Positions 1 through 9,997 are shown, counted from the first letter of the stretch. The stretch: DNA of 64,000 nucleotides from CAYOUV01 sp963790075 (GCA_963790075.1 CAWBNG010000004.1:496001-560000), one strand, 5' to 3'. Numbers and translations are program-made. Notes: generated by a model from the letters alone, not told the origin.

Positions 1-219
1 GCCTGCATGGCTGAAACCATGGCATTGGCCTTGGATGGCCGCCTGGAGGATTACACTCTGGGTAAGCACATTACGCGCAAACGGGTAGAGGAGATTGCTG
101 CGATTGCCGAACGACATGGGTTTGGCTTGAGCGGATTCCGCTCGTTTGAAAGAGAAGTAACGCCCGAACAGATCGAAGCCGTGCGCCAGCGTGCTCGTAT
201 GGCGAACAGGCACCTTTAG
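1..219 (+). CDS. C-terminal end of a possible acyl-ACP-reductase-like oxidoreductase (5' truncated)
   Basis: The reading frame is open to the left edge, so only the last 72 or so residues are visible. They include ACMAETMALALDGR and later RHGFGLSGF, which resemble the C-terminus of the long-chain acyl-ACP reductase / Rossmann oxidoreductase group, where a CLAEAM-type segment is followed by a KHGF-type segment. This is recalled family similarity and no catalytic residue is visible. Fifteen bases separate the stop from the following response regulator gene, so the two may be cotranscribed. The first in-frame ATG (base 7) is unlikely to be the real start because the similarity extends upstream of it. 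Confidence 0.5.
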   Translation, partial: ACMAETMALALDGRLEDYTLGKHITRKRVEEIAAIAERHGFGLSGFRSFEREVTPEQIEAVRQRARMANRHL

Positions 220-234
220 TCATGGGAGGCTTGT

Positions 235-1140
235 ATGGGAAAATCCCGCCTTTTGGTTGTTGAGGACGACATCGATATCGCTAATATGCTCAAGATCTAT
301 TTCACTGGCTTGGAATTCGAGGTTGATGTTGCCGTGCGTGGATCGGAAGCTTTGGAGAAAACACATCATGTGTTGCCTCATCTGATTGTGTTGGACATTA
401 TGTTGCCGGATATTGACGGTTACGAGGTTTGCCGCACGTTGCGCACCAACACGCGTACCAGTCATATCCCGGTCATTTTCCTGACTCAAAAAGATGAGCG
501 CAGCGACAAGCTCCAGGGTTTGGAATTGGGTGCGGATGATTACATCACAAAGCCGTTCGATATCGAAGAGCTAAAGCTGCGCGTCATGGGCGCTATACGC
601 CGCTCGGAACGAGAAAGCCTTACGGATCCTCGCTCTGGCCTGCCTGCCGGGCGTTTGATCGAAGAGCAGCTCCGGCGCGTGATTCGGGAAGAAGATTGGG
701 CGATGATCGATATCCGTATCAATCACTTCGGCCAGTTCAATGATGTGTATGGCTTTGTAGCGGGTGATGACGTACTGCGTTTCGCGGCCATGATGATAAA
801 CGAAGTCGTAGATGAATTCGGTACCACCGAGGATTTCATCGGCCATGCTGGCAGTGATAATTTTGCCATCATCACGCAGGAAGAATTGGCTGCTGTAATC
901 AAGCAGAAACTCAAAAACCGTTTTGATGAAGAAGTGAAAACCCATTACAACTTCATCGATCGTCAGCAGGGTTATATTGTCGCCCCCAATTCTGATGGAC
1001 AGACCGAAAACATCCCGTTGATGAGCCTGGCAATAGGGATTGTCTCTCCTAAACAAAATCATTTTTCTGACATCCGCGAAATAACGGAACTGGCGGCTGA
1101 GGCGCGACGCCAGGATGCAGCGGGTCCCCCCGACGCTTGA
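235..1140 (+). CDS. Response regulator with degenerate GGDEF output domain
   Basis: A 301-residue two-domain protein. Residues ~5-120 form a receiver domain with acidic residues E10/D11/D12, phospho-acceptor D54 (VLDIMLPD) and conserved K106 (YITKPF). Residues ~125-295 resemble a diguanylate cyclase fold (LTDPRSGLPAGR, like the usual LTGLPNR start), but the active-site motif reads GSDNF near residue 205 instead of GGDEF, so cyclase activity is unlikely. It may bind nucleotide or serve as a protein-interaction module. A GGGAGG ribosome site precedes the ATG. The gene overlaps the start region of the large kinase gene, so the two are probably coupled in translation and this is the kinase's likely partner. 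Confidence 0.85.
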   Translation: MGKSRLLVVEDDIDIANMLKIYFTGLEFEVDVAVRGSEALEKTHHVLPHLIVLDIMLPDIDGYEVCRTLRTNTRTSHIPVIFLTQKDERSDKLQGLELGADDYITKPFDIEELKLRVMGAIRRSERESLTDPRSGLPAGRLIEEQLRRVIREEDWAMIDIRINHFGQFNDVYGFVAGDDVLRFAAMMINEVVDEFGTTEDFIGHAGSDNFAIITQEELAAVIKQKLKNRFDEEVKTHYNFIDRQQGYIVAPNSDGQTENIPLMSLAIGIVSPKQNHFSDIREITELAAEARRQDAAGPPDA

Positions 1141-1145
1141 GATTG

Positions 1146-4100
1146 ATGACTGCCATGGCGCAATGGCTGGAAGTAAGTATTTGGCTGGTATTAGCCGGAT
1201 TAGCAATGATCCTGCTGGTCTGGGCCATTGCGCGTGTTTTAAGTAAACTTCAGCCTGCTCTTCAAAGCGCAATTTCACAACCCTCAATACAATCAATCGA
1301 AAATCCTGATGGCGTACTTCTAATCCAGCCTGGCGGAAGAGTTGACCACATCAACCGAATGGCGCGCGAATGGTTTGGCCTTGATCAGGACAACTCGCCG
1401 GACCTAGAACGTTTGGCGCGACAGGCACGCCCCATGGATGAATTCCTGAGTCTGTGCGCCAGAGAAGGCCAGACGCGATTGACGGTCAACGGTCGTCTGA
1501 CAGAAGCGATATCGTATCAAGTCGCCGGCCCTTATCCACAAATGCTTGTTTCATTGCGCCGCCCAGACCTCAATCCTGCACTTTCTGCCGATGAACCGGG
1601 TATGGCAGGTTCTGTGCTGAAAATCGTTACTGAATTTGGTCAAAGCATAGCCGCGAGTCTGAACTTGGAAGCCACCTTGCAGGCTGTCTTGGATAACGTA
1701 GCGCGCCTGATACCAGCTGACGTGCTGGAAGTTAAGGTCTTGAGCGGCGATAATGCCGAGTTGATTCCCTATCGGTTTTCAAACCTGTTTGATTCGGATC
1801 GGCGTCTGGAGCAGGCGAATCCAACTCAATTTGGGGGGTATTCCGATTACCTGGTACGCAAACGCCAACCGCTCTTTGTGCCCGATACACAGACCTTTGA
1901 CGAAGTTCCATTCGACGCCAACCCAAGCGCTTTCCCCGTTCGCTCCTATATCGGCCTCCCCTTGCAAGCCGGTGGCGAATTGGTCGGGACATTGGAAATC
2001 GGTCAGGCCGCTGCCCAGGCTTTCCCGCAGGAAGACTTGGACCTACTTCAATTGATCGGTGGTCAGGCTGCGGTTGCCATCCGCAATGCTGTGCTCTACG
2101 AAAACGAGCAGAAACGGACTGCCGAGATGACCGGCTTGGCAAACCTGGCACAGGCGGCTGAATCCATCCAGGATCCGAAAGACCTGTTCGGTCGCTTGGT
2201 GCAAAGTGTTGCCTCGCTATTTGAGGTGGAAATTCTCGGTTTTCTCACTTACGATGACGACCGCGCTCTGTTGGAAGGCCAAGTGCCTTTCCATGGGTTG
2301 CCACCACACGTAGTTCAAATTTATCACACCACAATCGCTGCTAAAAGCCGTGCTGAAGAAATTATCCAGAGTCAAACGCCGATCATTTCGGAAGACGCCA
2401 GCCAGGATGATCGCTGGAGTGAACTGGGCCTGGAAGATATTTCACAAGCGGCTAGCTTGCACGACACGGCCCTAATTCCCCTCCTATCGGGTGGGCGTTT
2501 CCTTGGATATATGCAATTTTCGAACCATCGCGGTGGACCAGTTCAGTTCTCGGCGGACGAGCAGCGTTTAATGAACATTGTGGCCAATCAGGCTGCAACG
2601 ATTATCGATAATGCGACCCTGTTATATCAATCCCGCAAACGTGCTTACCGTTCCGAGGCATTACGCCGTATTGCCAGCCTGGCAGCTTCTTCAGCCACCT
2701 TTGATGAAATCCTGCGTTTCTCTGTGCAGGAGTTGGCTCGCCTGTTGCAAGCTGATGCAGCGGCCATCTTCTTGTTGGACGAGAGCCAAGGCGTTCTGAA
2801 CGTTCACAAGGATTCACTGTGGGGCGATTTCGACGAAAGCCTCCTGGCATTTGAGCGCCTCCATTTTGACGATTCACAATTCCATCAGACAGTTACCGGC
2901 AGCAAACAACCTTTCTTATCTGGAAACTTGAGTGTCGATCAACGGGTACTGCCTTTCTATCAACCGCTGGTGAAAGCGCTGGGCGTTGAGTCGGCCATTG
3001 TTGTCCCGTTGGTGGCGCGCGAGCACAGTTTGGGTGAAATGTTAGTATCCAGCCGGGAGCTGGATTTCTTCGATAATTTGGATCTGCAAATCCTGGTCAC
3101 TGCTGCAGGGCAAATCGCGACGGCAATTGAAGATGCCAGTCTGTATGCGCAAACGGACGAAAGTTTGCGAAAGCGGGTTAACCAGTTGACCGCTCTGACA
3201 CGTGTCAGCCGCGAACTGAACATTACCTTGGATTTGAATCGCCTGTTGCAGGTAGTCTTTGATGAAGGCGTTCGCACGACTGAGGCTGATTGTGGGACGA
3301 TCCGTCTATTTGATATGGAGGCTGGGTCATCCCCGGAAGGACCACGCGTCATCCTTAGTCTGGGCTGCCCGGTCGGCGATGAACTGTCTCAAGTCGAGTT
3401 GACTGCCATCCAGCGTGGCGAATCGATCTCGATAACTGACTTTGATGCCGACGGAACTCAGCCTTCTCATGAAGGTGTGCGTTCGGCCTTGGTAGTCCCG
3501 ATAGCCTATCAAGGCAAAACAGCTGGTTTGATCCATCTGCACTCTTCACAACCAGGTCATTTTGACGAGGCTGCCATGGATATCACCCAAATCCTGGCGG
3601 TACAGGCTGCAATTGCACTTGGGAATGCCCATCGCTTCCAGGATCAGATGCATCGCGGGGAATTGTTGCGTCGGCGTGCGGATACCCTCACCAAACTAAT
3701 CGAGACTACTACAACCTTGGGCCCGGAACGGCCGCTCACTGAATCCCTGGATGAGATTGCCAATGGCATCCAGCAATCAACTCCCTTCCAGGTAGTCCTG
3801 ATCAGCATTTACGAAGCCAGCAGCGGCCAACTCCATCGGGAAGTTGGCGTGGGCTTACCTCCTGAAATTCTGGAAGAACTGAAATCCCGCAGCCAACCGT
3901 TAACGAGCGTCCAACAGTTAATGAAGCCGGAGTTCCGTATCAGCCGTTCGTATTACATTCCGGCTGACGAGACTCCGCTGGTCCCGGCTGATGTGCACAT
4001 GGTGACTTTGAACGTCGAGGATGTCAAGCAGGCACCTAATGCCTGGGACCCGAACGATTTCCTGTTAATTCCCTTGGAAGATACGGAGGGGAATCCCCTC

Positions 4101-7100
4101 GGACTGATCAGCTTGGACGCACCCAACGACGGTCTGCGACCAGATCTGGCGACGATCAAATCGGTCGAGATCTTTGCAGCGGAGGCGGCACTGGTCATTT
4201 CGACCTACAACCATCAGTATGCACTGCGTGACCGCATTGATGCATTGTCATCAGGGATACAGCGACAACAGCAGTTGATCAGTGTCAGCCAGAACGACCT
4301 GCCGATTTTGTTGCGGAAAGATCTCGAGCAGACCATTTCCATTCACAACCTGGAGCGCCGCGGGCAGCGCGTCCGCGCTGGACTGGCAATCACAGAATCC
4401 GTCAGTCGCCAGTTGGATGCATCTTCCGCTTTGCAGGCTCTGGGCCGGGAAATTCTGACCCAGTTGGCCATGTCGACCGCGCTGGTTGCTGAAGATAGCC
4501 CTGAAGGTCCACGCTTGCTGCACGTGATGGGCAGTGTGCCTCAGGCCACCAATCCCGAAGCATTATTTGGACAGCGCAACCCGTTACGTGCCTGCCTGCA
4601 GACTGGCGAAATCATGCTGGTTATGAATCTGGAAGAGAACGATGAATGGCGCGAGACCTCATTATTGAGCAGTTTGCGAGCGAAGGCCTTTATCTGTCTG
4701 CCCATCATCGTGGAAAACAAACCGATTGCTGCGGTGATGGCTGTCAGCCCTGAAGTGTTACCGACTCTAACAGAAGAGGATCAGCAGGTCTATCATCAGA
4801 TCAGCCGCCAAACATCGGTCATTTTACAAAACATCCGTTTGCTGAATGAAACCCGTCGCCGCCTGCAGGAAGTCGACCTGCTGCTCGACTTCAGCCGTCA
4901 GCTGAGCAGGCTTGATCCGACCGATATCGTAAAAACGCTCCTGGACAGCGCCCGGTATGTCCTCCCCAAAACCGCTCATGCTGGTATGGTCTTGCTCTGG
5001 GACGAACGTGAGAAATTACTCAAACCGTATGCCGTTTCCGGTTATGCCGACAACGATAGTATGCAATTGATCAATTATCAAAGCGGTGAGGCCCTGCCCG
5101 GTATTGTCTTTGCAAAGCGACAGGGGCGAGTCGTGGATGAAGTCAATTTCACGCGCGATTATACTCTTTCCGCAGCCAACCTGCTGCACTATCGAGAGGC
5201 TACCGGTGGACGTCTGCCTGTCTCCAGCTTGGTTATTCCAGTCCAGACTGGCGAACGGTGCCTTGGCATTCTGGCGCTCGATAATTTCAACACCATCGCT
5301 GCTTTCACAGCGGAAGACGAATCGTTGCTGCTATCACTGTCCCAGCAGGTGGCGCTCTCGCTGGAAAATGTGCGCTTGGTCGACGCCACCCAGGAACGCG
5401 CCGGGCAGCTCGAGGCCTTAACCGATGTAACGGCCGTAATTACTTCCAGTTTGCAGCATGAAGAATTAGTCGTTTCATTATTGGATCAATTGACCCAGTT
5501 GGTTTCATATGATACGGCCACCCTCTGGTTGCGTGAAAAAGACCGCCTGACCGTCGCGGCTGCCCGTGGCTTTGAGGACACAGAAGAGCGTATTGGCCTG
5601 TCGGTGGATGTGGATGACAGTGTCTTATTCAAAGAAATGATCCGCACGGGTCAGGCTATTCAGGTTAGCGATGTAAGCCAGGATGAGCGCTTCTTGGCTC
5701 TGGTCGAAGCGAAGTATCTTTCCTGGCTTGGAATTCCGCTGATCTCAAAGAGCGAGGTGATGGGGGTTATCGCTTTAGAAAAGAGCGAAGCAAATTTCTT
5801 TACCCGCGAGCATATTCAAGTGGTGACGACCTTTACCGGTCAGGCGGCGGTGGCGCTGGAGAACGCTACTTTGTATGAGGACAGCCTCAATCGCGCAGCT
5901 GAGCTGGATCAACGTTCGCAGCGCTTGACCTTGCTCAATCGCTTCTCGTCTGATCTGAGCAGCCTGCTCGACGCGGAGGAAGTGCTACGCCTGACTGCCC
6001 GCGAGTTACGTCAGGCGGTTGGCGCCTATCAAGCCTCTGTGGTCGTTTTTGAGCGCGGACAAGCTTTATTGAAATACGTACTACCAGAACCCAAGAAGAT
6101 GCCCGAAACGGTATTGCCACAGACACCGCTCTTTGAATACCTGGCCGATTCGCTTGGCATTTTTACAACTGATGATGCTCACCGAGAACCTGACTTGCAG
6201 CCGCTGGCTGAATTTCTAGGCAAGGATACCAAGGCATTGATGGTCTTGCCGCTCGTCAGCGGGTCTTCATTACATTCGCTGATATTCCTGCACATGCAGG
6301 GTGAAACTCGCTTCGGCCTGACAGAAATCGAACTGACCCGTACCATTGGAAACCAAGCTTCCATCGCGCTGGAGAGCGCACGCCTGTATCAATCCACACG
6401 TTCGACCGCTGAGCGCTTGGCAACCCTTAACCAGGTCAGCTATGAGATCGGTGCATCCTTAGATCCCGAGACGATTTATGCAGCTGTGCACCAGGCTACC
6501 CAGCGTCTGATGCCGGTTGAGTCTTTCGTGATTGCTTTGCTGGACGAAGAGAATCAGGTCATTGAGGGCGTTTACTTGATGGACAAGGATAAGCGCTCAC
6601 AGAACCAGCGTATAGAACTTGGCCAGGGAATCAGTGGACAAGTCATTAATTCCGGTCAACCTTTGCTCATCCATGGAGGGGAAGAAACGAATGACTTGGC
6701 TGGGGTGTCGTTTGGGGAGCTTGGCACACCCCAGTCCATTTTGGCTGTGCCGATGACTTTAGGTGGTAGGGTGCTGGGTATGTTGTCGGTTCAAAGTTAC
6801 CAACCCAAAATGTATTCGGAAGATGACCAGCAAATATTAAGTACTTTTGCCAACCAGGCCATTGTGGCGATTCAAAACGCTCGCCTCTTTGCCGAGACCC
6901 AGCGTTTGGCCGAGGAGCTCGAGGAACGCGTAATCGAGCGCACGGCTCAGTTGGAACAGGAGCAGCGCAATACTGAAACCCTGTTGCGCATCCTGACCGA
7001 GGTCTCAGCCAGCCTTGACCTTGACCGGGCGCTCAATCGTACCTTGTCATTGCTTAACGATGCGATTGGTGCCGAACAAGGTACGGTCATGCTCTTGTAC

Positions 7101-8594
7101 CCCGAGGACAATCTTTTACACTATCGGGCAGGATATGGCTATCTCTCTGAAACGAGGGATGAAAATAAAAGCCTTACCCTGCGGGTGGGTGAAGGTCTGG
7201 CGGGATGGGTGGTTGAAAATCGCGAATCCGCCATGGTTGAGGATCTGGATGAGGATTCGCGGTGGGTAAAAGTCGCTTCCAATGAGCTGCGCCACCGCAG
7301 TGCAGTCGTTGCCCCCCTTGTGGTGGGCGAAGACGTAATTGGCGTATTGATGGTATTTCACAGAAAGGTGGGCTTCTTTAGCCCTGAGCAGGCTAATCTG
7401 GTGCGGGCGATCGCTGGCCAGGTGGCTGTTGCGATCAATAACGCCAATTTGTACGAGTTGATTCGCGATCAGGCAGAACGCTTGGGGAGTATGTTGCGCC
7501 GCGAGCAGGAGGAAGCCAGCCGCTCTCAGGCTATCCTTGAAGCTGTCGCTGACGGTGTCTTGGTCACTGATGCGGACAATACGATCAGTTTTATCAATGA
7601 CTTTACCCAGCGGATCCTTGACCTGGATGTAAATTCCATCATGGGACAATTGCTCGAGGATTTTGGTGGCCTGTTTGGCAAGGCGGCCGGCACCTGGATG
7701 CAAACCATCCGAACCTGGTCAGAAGACCCATCATCATACGAAGCAGGCGATACGTTTGCCGAGCAGTTAGAACTCGACAATGGGAACGTCATTCTGGTGC
7801 ATCTGGCCCCGGTGATGCTGCACAATGATTTTCTGGGCACGGTTTCCATCTTCCGCGATATTACGCACGAAGTCGAGGTGGATCGGCTTAAGTCCGAATT
7901 CGTTGCCACCGTCAGCCATGAGCTGCGTACACCGATGACATCGATCAAAGGTTATGTGGATATTTTGTTGATGGGTGCGGCAGGTGCGTTGAGTGAAAGC
8001 CAGACACATTTTCTGGAAATCGTGCGCAACAATACCGAACGTCTGAACATCCTGGTCAATGACTTATTGGATCTCTCCCGAATCGAGGCTGGACGCGTTA
8101 CCTTGTCACCGCAATCGCTGGATTTACGGGAAGTGGCCGAAGATGTCATTTCCGACGTGTTGCGCCGGGCACAGGAAGAAAATAAGACCATGACTCTAAC
8201 GGTTGATGCGCCCAAGAAATTAGCGCGTGTCTTTGGCGATTCTGAGCGTGTGCGCCAAATTATTCATAATCTGGTGGACAATGCTTACCACTACACGCCT
8301 GAAAATGGGACTATCGTTGTGCGTATGCGTTCTCTTAATGGAAGTGGTGAAGTGCAAGTTGATGTAAAAGACAACGGGGTTGGAATAGCATCCGAGGATC
8401 AAGACCGGATTTTTGAACGTTTCTACCGCGGCGAGCATCCGCTTGTGCTGGAAACACCTGGGACGGGCTTAGGATTGTCAATCGTAAGACAATTGGTTGA
8501 GATGCACAAAGGGCGTATCTGGATGCAGAGTGACGGGATCGGAGAGGGCAGTACCTTCTCCTTCACACTCCCTGTGCATAAAACTGAAAAATGA
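1146..8594 (+). CDS. Giant sensor histidine kinase with 11 GAF domains and two PAS-like domains
   Basis: A cytoplasmic multi-input sensor of about 2,480 residues. An N-terminal membrane segment (~10-35) is followed by a PAS-like region (~50-130). Then come 11 consecutive GAF-type units of 155-185 residues (from ~165 to ~2110), each ending in a recurring helix of the form QAAVAIxNAxLY that links to the next unit. A PAS domain (~2125-2240), a HisKA domain with phospho-acceptor His in SHELRTPM (~2260) and a HATPase domain with N box (NLVDNAYHYT), G1 (DNGVGI) and G2 (GTGLGLSIV) follow. ATG 1146 is chosen; TTG 1137 and ATG 1155 are alternatives in the same frame. The start overlaps the upstream regulator by a few bases and a receiver-only gene follows, giving a three-gene phosphorelay. 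The ORF is intact over 7.4 kb, a useful control for sequence quality. Confidence 0.9.
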   Translation: MTAMAQWLEVSIWLVLAGLAMILLVWAIARVLSKLQPALQSAISQPSIQSIENPDGVLLIQPGGRVDHINRMAREWFGLDQDNSPDLERLARQARPMDEFLSLCAREGQTRLTVNGRLTEAISYQVAGPYPQMLVSLRRPDLNPALSADEPGMAGSVLKIVTEFGQSIAASLNLEATLQAVLDNVARLIPADVLEVKVLSGDNAELIPYRFSNLFDSDRRLEQANPTQFGGYSDYLVRKRQPLFVPDTQTFDEVPFDANPSAFPVRSYIGLPLQAGGELVGTLEIGQAAAQAFPQEDLDLLQLIGGQAAVAIRNAVLYENEQKRTAEMTGLANLAQAAESIQDPKDLFGRLVQSVASLFEVEILGFLTYDDDRALLEGQVPFHGLPPHVVQIYHTTIAAKSRAEEIIQSQTPIISEDASQDDRWSELGLEDISQAASLHDTALIPLLSGGRFLGYMQFSNHRGGPVQFSADEQRLMNIVANQAATIIDNATLLYQSRKRAYRSEALRRIASLAASSATFDEILRFSVQELARLLQADAAAIFLLDESQGVLNVHKDSLWGDFDESLLAFERLHFDDSQFHQTVTGSKQPFLSGNLSVDQRVLPFYQPLVKALGVESAIVVPLVAREHSLGEMLVSSRELDFFDNLDLQILVTAAGQIATAIEDASLYAQTDESLRKRVNQLTALTRVSRELNITLDLNRLLQVVFDEGVRTTEADCGTIRLFDMEAGSSPEGPRVILSLGCPVGDELSQVELTAIQRGESISITDFDADGTQPSHEGVRSALVVPIAYQGKTAGLIHLHSSQPGHFDEAAMDITQILAVQAAIALGNAHRFQDQMHRGELLRRRADTLTKLIETTTTLGPERPLTESLDEIANGIQQSTPFQVVLISIYEASSGQLHREVGVGLPPEILEELKSRSQPLTSVQQLMKPEFRISRSYYIPADETPLVPADVHMVTLNVEDVKQAPNAWDPNDFLLIPLEDTEGNPLGLISLDAPNDGLRPDLATIKSVEIFAAEAALVISTYNHQYALRDRIDALSSGIQRQQQLISVSQNDLPILLRKDLEQTISIHNLERRGQRVRAGLAITESVSRQLDASSALQALGREILTQLAMSTALVAEDSPEGPRLLHVMGSVPQATNPEALFGQRNPLRACLQTGEIMLVMNLEENDEWRETSLLSSLRAKAFICLPIIVENKPIAAVMAVSPEVLPTLTEEDQQVYHQISRQTSVILQNIRLLNETRRRLQEVDLLLDFSRQLSRLDPTDIVKTLLDSARYVLPKTAHAGMVLLWDEREKLLKPYAVSGYADNDSMQLINYQSGEALPGIVFAKRQGRVVDEVNFTRDYTLSAANLLHYREATGGRLPVSSLVIPVQTGERCLGILALDNFNTIAAFTAEDESLLLSLSQQVALSLENVRLVDATQERAGQLEALTDVTAVITSSLQHEELVVSLLDQLTQLVSYDTATLWLREKDRLTVAAARGFEDTEERIGLSVDVDDSVLFKEMIRTGQAIQVSDVSQDERFLALVEAKYLSWLGIPLISKSEVMGVIALEKSEANFFTREHIQVVTTFTGQAAVALENATLYEDSLNRAAELDQRSQRLTLLNRFSSDLSSLLDAEEVLRLTARELRQAVGAYQASVVVFERGQALLKYVLPEPKKMPETVLPQTPLFEYLADSLGIFTTDDAHREPDLQPLAEFLGKDTKALMVLPLVSGSSLHSLIFLHMQGETRFGLTEIELTRTIGNQASIALESARLYQSTRSTAERLATLNQVSYEIGASLDPETIYAAVHQATQRLMPVESFVIALLDEENQVIEGVYLMDKDKRSQNQRIELGQGISGQVINSGQPLLIHGGEETNDLAGVSFGELGTPQSILAVPMTLGGRVLGMLSVQSYQPKMYSEDDQQILSTFANQAIVAIQNARLFAETQRLAEELEERVIERTAQLEQEQRNTETLLRILTEVSASLDLDRALNRTLSLLNDAIGAEQGTVMLLYPEDNLLHYRAGYGYLSETRDENKSLTLRVGEGLAGWVVENRESAMVEDLDEDSRWVKVASNELRHRSAVVAPLVVGEDVIGVLMVFHRKVGFFSPEQANLVRAIAGQVAVAINNANLYELIRDQAERLGSMLRREQEEASRSQAILEAVADGVLVTDADNTISFINDFTQRILDLDVNSIMGQLLEDFGGLFGKAAGTWMQTIRTWSEDPSSYEAGDTFAEQLELDNGNVILVHLAPVMLHNDFLGTVSIFRDITHEVEVDRLKSEFVATVSHELRTPMTSIKGYVDILLMGAAGALSESQTHFLEIVRNNTERLNILVNDLLDLSRIEAGRVTLSPQSLDLREVAEDVISDVLRRAQEENKTMTLTVDAPKKLARVFGDSERVRQIIHNLVDNAYHYTPENGTIVVRMRSLNGSGEVQVDVKDNGVGIASEDQDRIFERFYRGEHPLVLETPGTGLGLSIVRQLVEMHKGRIWMQSDGIGEGSTFSFTLPVHKTEK

Positions 8595-8601
8595 GGTGAT
8601 T

Positions 8602-8976
8602 ATGGCAAAAATATTGATTGCAGAAGACGAACCCGATATTCGCGAATTGGTAGCTTTTACCTTGCAATTCGCAGGCTACGAAGTGGTATCCGCTTCTAAT
8701 GGGGAAGAAGCAATCCAGTTGGCGAAAGATGAACTTCCCGACTTAATTTTGATGGATGTGCGTATGCCGCGCATGACCGGTTATGAAGCCTGCAAGATAT
8801 TAAAACAGGATCCCAATCTGGTGGAGACACCGGTGGTATTCCTCTCGGCTAAAGGGCAGGAAGCCGAGATACAGACCGGTTTGGATGCCGGGGCGGATGA
8901 GTATCTCCTCAAGCCTTTTGCCCCCGACCAACTGACCGAGCGGGTGAAGAGCATCTTAACAAAATATGGTAAATAG
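8602..8976 (+). CDS. Stand-alone receiver-domain response regulator
   Basis: A 124-residue receiver with no output domain. It has acidic residues E8/D9/E10, phospho-acceptor D52 in LMDVRMP and conserved K104 in LLKPF. ATG 8602 is chosen because GAGGTGATT sits directly upstream; the frame stays open further 5' inside the kinase gene, but that extension is shadow sequence. It begins 7 bases after the giant kinase gene, so the two are almost certainly cotranscribed. A single-domain receiver commonly acts as a diffusible phosphate carrier or binds a target protein. The kinase upstream is its likely phosphodonor (inference). Confidence 0.92.
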   Translation: MAKILIAEDEPDIRELVAFTLQFAGYEVVSASNGEEAIQLAKDELPDLILMDVRMPRMTGYEACKILKQDPNLVETPVVFLSAKGQEAEIQTGLDAGADEYLLKPFAPDQLTERVKSILTKYGK

Positions 8977-8994
8977 AGCAGCGAATTTATTGTC

Positions 8995-9783
8995 ATGAGC
9001 GCCATTCTTCTGGACGGATCGATAGTGCATTACGAGGTGCTGGGACGCGGCCGTCCCATCATCTTTTTGCACGGCTGGGTTGGTTCATGGCGCTATTGGA
9101 TCTCATCCATGCAAGTTGCCTCGACCCTCTTCCGTGCTTATGCCGTCGATTTGTGGGGTTATGGTGAGACTACTCATGAAGCCGGCCGCTATTCGCTCGA
9201 AGATCAAACAGTTCTGCTCGAACTGTTCCTGGAAGAGATGGGTATTGGCAAAGTTGCATTGGTTGGGCATGGTCTGGGCGGGCTTGTTTCCCTGGCTTTT
9301 ACTGCAAAAAAGCCGCAAAGTGTAGACCGCGTAATGGCTATCAATTGCCCGCTCACGCTGGAAGCGGTCAACAGCAGATTGCAGACTGCACCGCCGGCGG
9401 ATCTGGTGGATTGGCTTTCGAACCACTCCCCCGAATCTGCTTCAGCCCTATCAGACGCCTCCAAAGCCGACCCGCAGGCGATCACCACCTCTTTCAATAG
9501 TTTTCAGTCCGACAACTTGTTCCAACGCGTATCCAGCACAATTGTGCCCTGTTTGTTTGTCCACGGGCAGAATGACCCGGCAATTTCGATGCCGCCGCTT
9601 GAGCAGATATTTTCCCTGCCTCACAACATGCATCAGGTCATCCTGGAAGAGTCGGGACATTTCCCAATGATCGACGAGAGCGCCCGGTTCCATCGCCTCT
9701 TAACGGATTTTCTGGCGCTCGATTCGGGTGCCAGTCCGCAGGAGTTGCAACTCAAAGAAGAATGGAAACGCAGGGTGCGTTAA
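8995..9783 (+). CDS. Alpha/beta-hydrolase-fold protein lacking the usual nucleophile serine
   Basis: A 262-residue protein with the classic alpha/beta-hydrolase layout: oxyanion region FLHGWVGS (~24-31), nucleophile elbow, acid region VHGQNDP and histidine in ESGHFPM (~225). At the elbow the sequence reads VGHGLGG (91-97) where GHSxG is expected, so residue 93 is Gly rather than Ser. If real, it cannot form a normal acyl-enzyme and may be a binding protein or use different chemistry. It starts 18 bases after the receiver gene and probably belongs to the same signalling operon. The promoter/riboswitch of the thiamine operon follows immediately. Confidence 0.8.
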   Translation: MSAILLDGSIVHYEVLGRGRPIIFLHGWVGSWRYWISSMQVASTLFRAYAVDLWGYGETTHEAGRYSLEDQTVLLELFLEEMGIGKVALVGHGLGGLVSLAFTAKKPQSVDRVMAINCPLTLEAVNSRLQTAPPADLVDWLSNHSPESASALSDASKADPQAITTSFNSFQSDNLFQRVSSTIVPCLFVHGQNDPAISMPPLEQIFSLPHNMHQVILEESGHFPMIDESARFHRLLTDFLALDSGASPQELQLKEEWKRRVR

Positions 9784-9821
9784 AAAGGGTTTGCCGCAAC
9801 TTTCGAAAACGAATTTTTGTA

Positions 9822-9850
9822 TTGACAAGCTTCCATCGGCGTTTTATACT
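9822..9850 (+). promoter_or_regulatory. Sigma70-type promoter of the thiamine operon
   Basis: TTGACA at 9822-9827 and TATACT at 9845-9850 are separated by exactly 17 bases, close to the consensus housekeeping promoter. It lies just upstream of the TPP riboswitch, as expected for a thiamine-controlled operon. Confidence 0.85.
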
Positions 9851-9865
9851 CAAATAAATTAATCA

Positions 9866-9951
9866 AACGGGGAGCCCGACATTCTGGGCTGAGAGGAGGG
9901 TAGCTACCCTCGACCCGCAAAACCTGATCCGGATAATGCCGGCGGAGGGAT
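9866..9951 (+). ncRNA. TPP riboswitch (THI element)
   Basis: The conserved THI-box parts are present in order: GGGGAGCCC, the CTGAGA core (9888-9893), the variable hairpin GAGGGTAG/CTACCCTC, then ACCTGATCCGGATAATGCC and GGCGGAGGGA closing the first helix. This RNA binds thiamine pyrophosphate. The genes downstream (pyrophosphokinase and a thiamine-type ABC transporter) fit. The expression platform appears to be the hairpin at 9968-9997. Confidence 0.95.
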
Positions 9952-9967
9952 CTATGCTTTACCAAAA

Positions 9968-9997
9968 ACATCCTCCCTCCACCGGGAGGATGTTTTT
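9968..9997 (+). terminator. Riboswitch expression platform: intrinsic terminator overlapping the thiN ribosome site
   Basis: ACATCCTCCC (9968-9977) pairs perfectly with GGGAGGATGT (9984-9993) around a 6-base loop, followed by a T run ending at 9997. GGGAGG, the likely Shine-Dalgarno sequence for ATG 9999, lies inside the 3' arm. Folding could therefore stop transcription and also hide the ribosome site. Confidence 0.8.
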
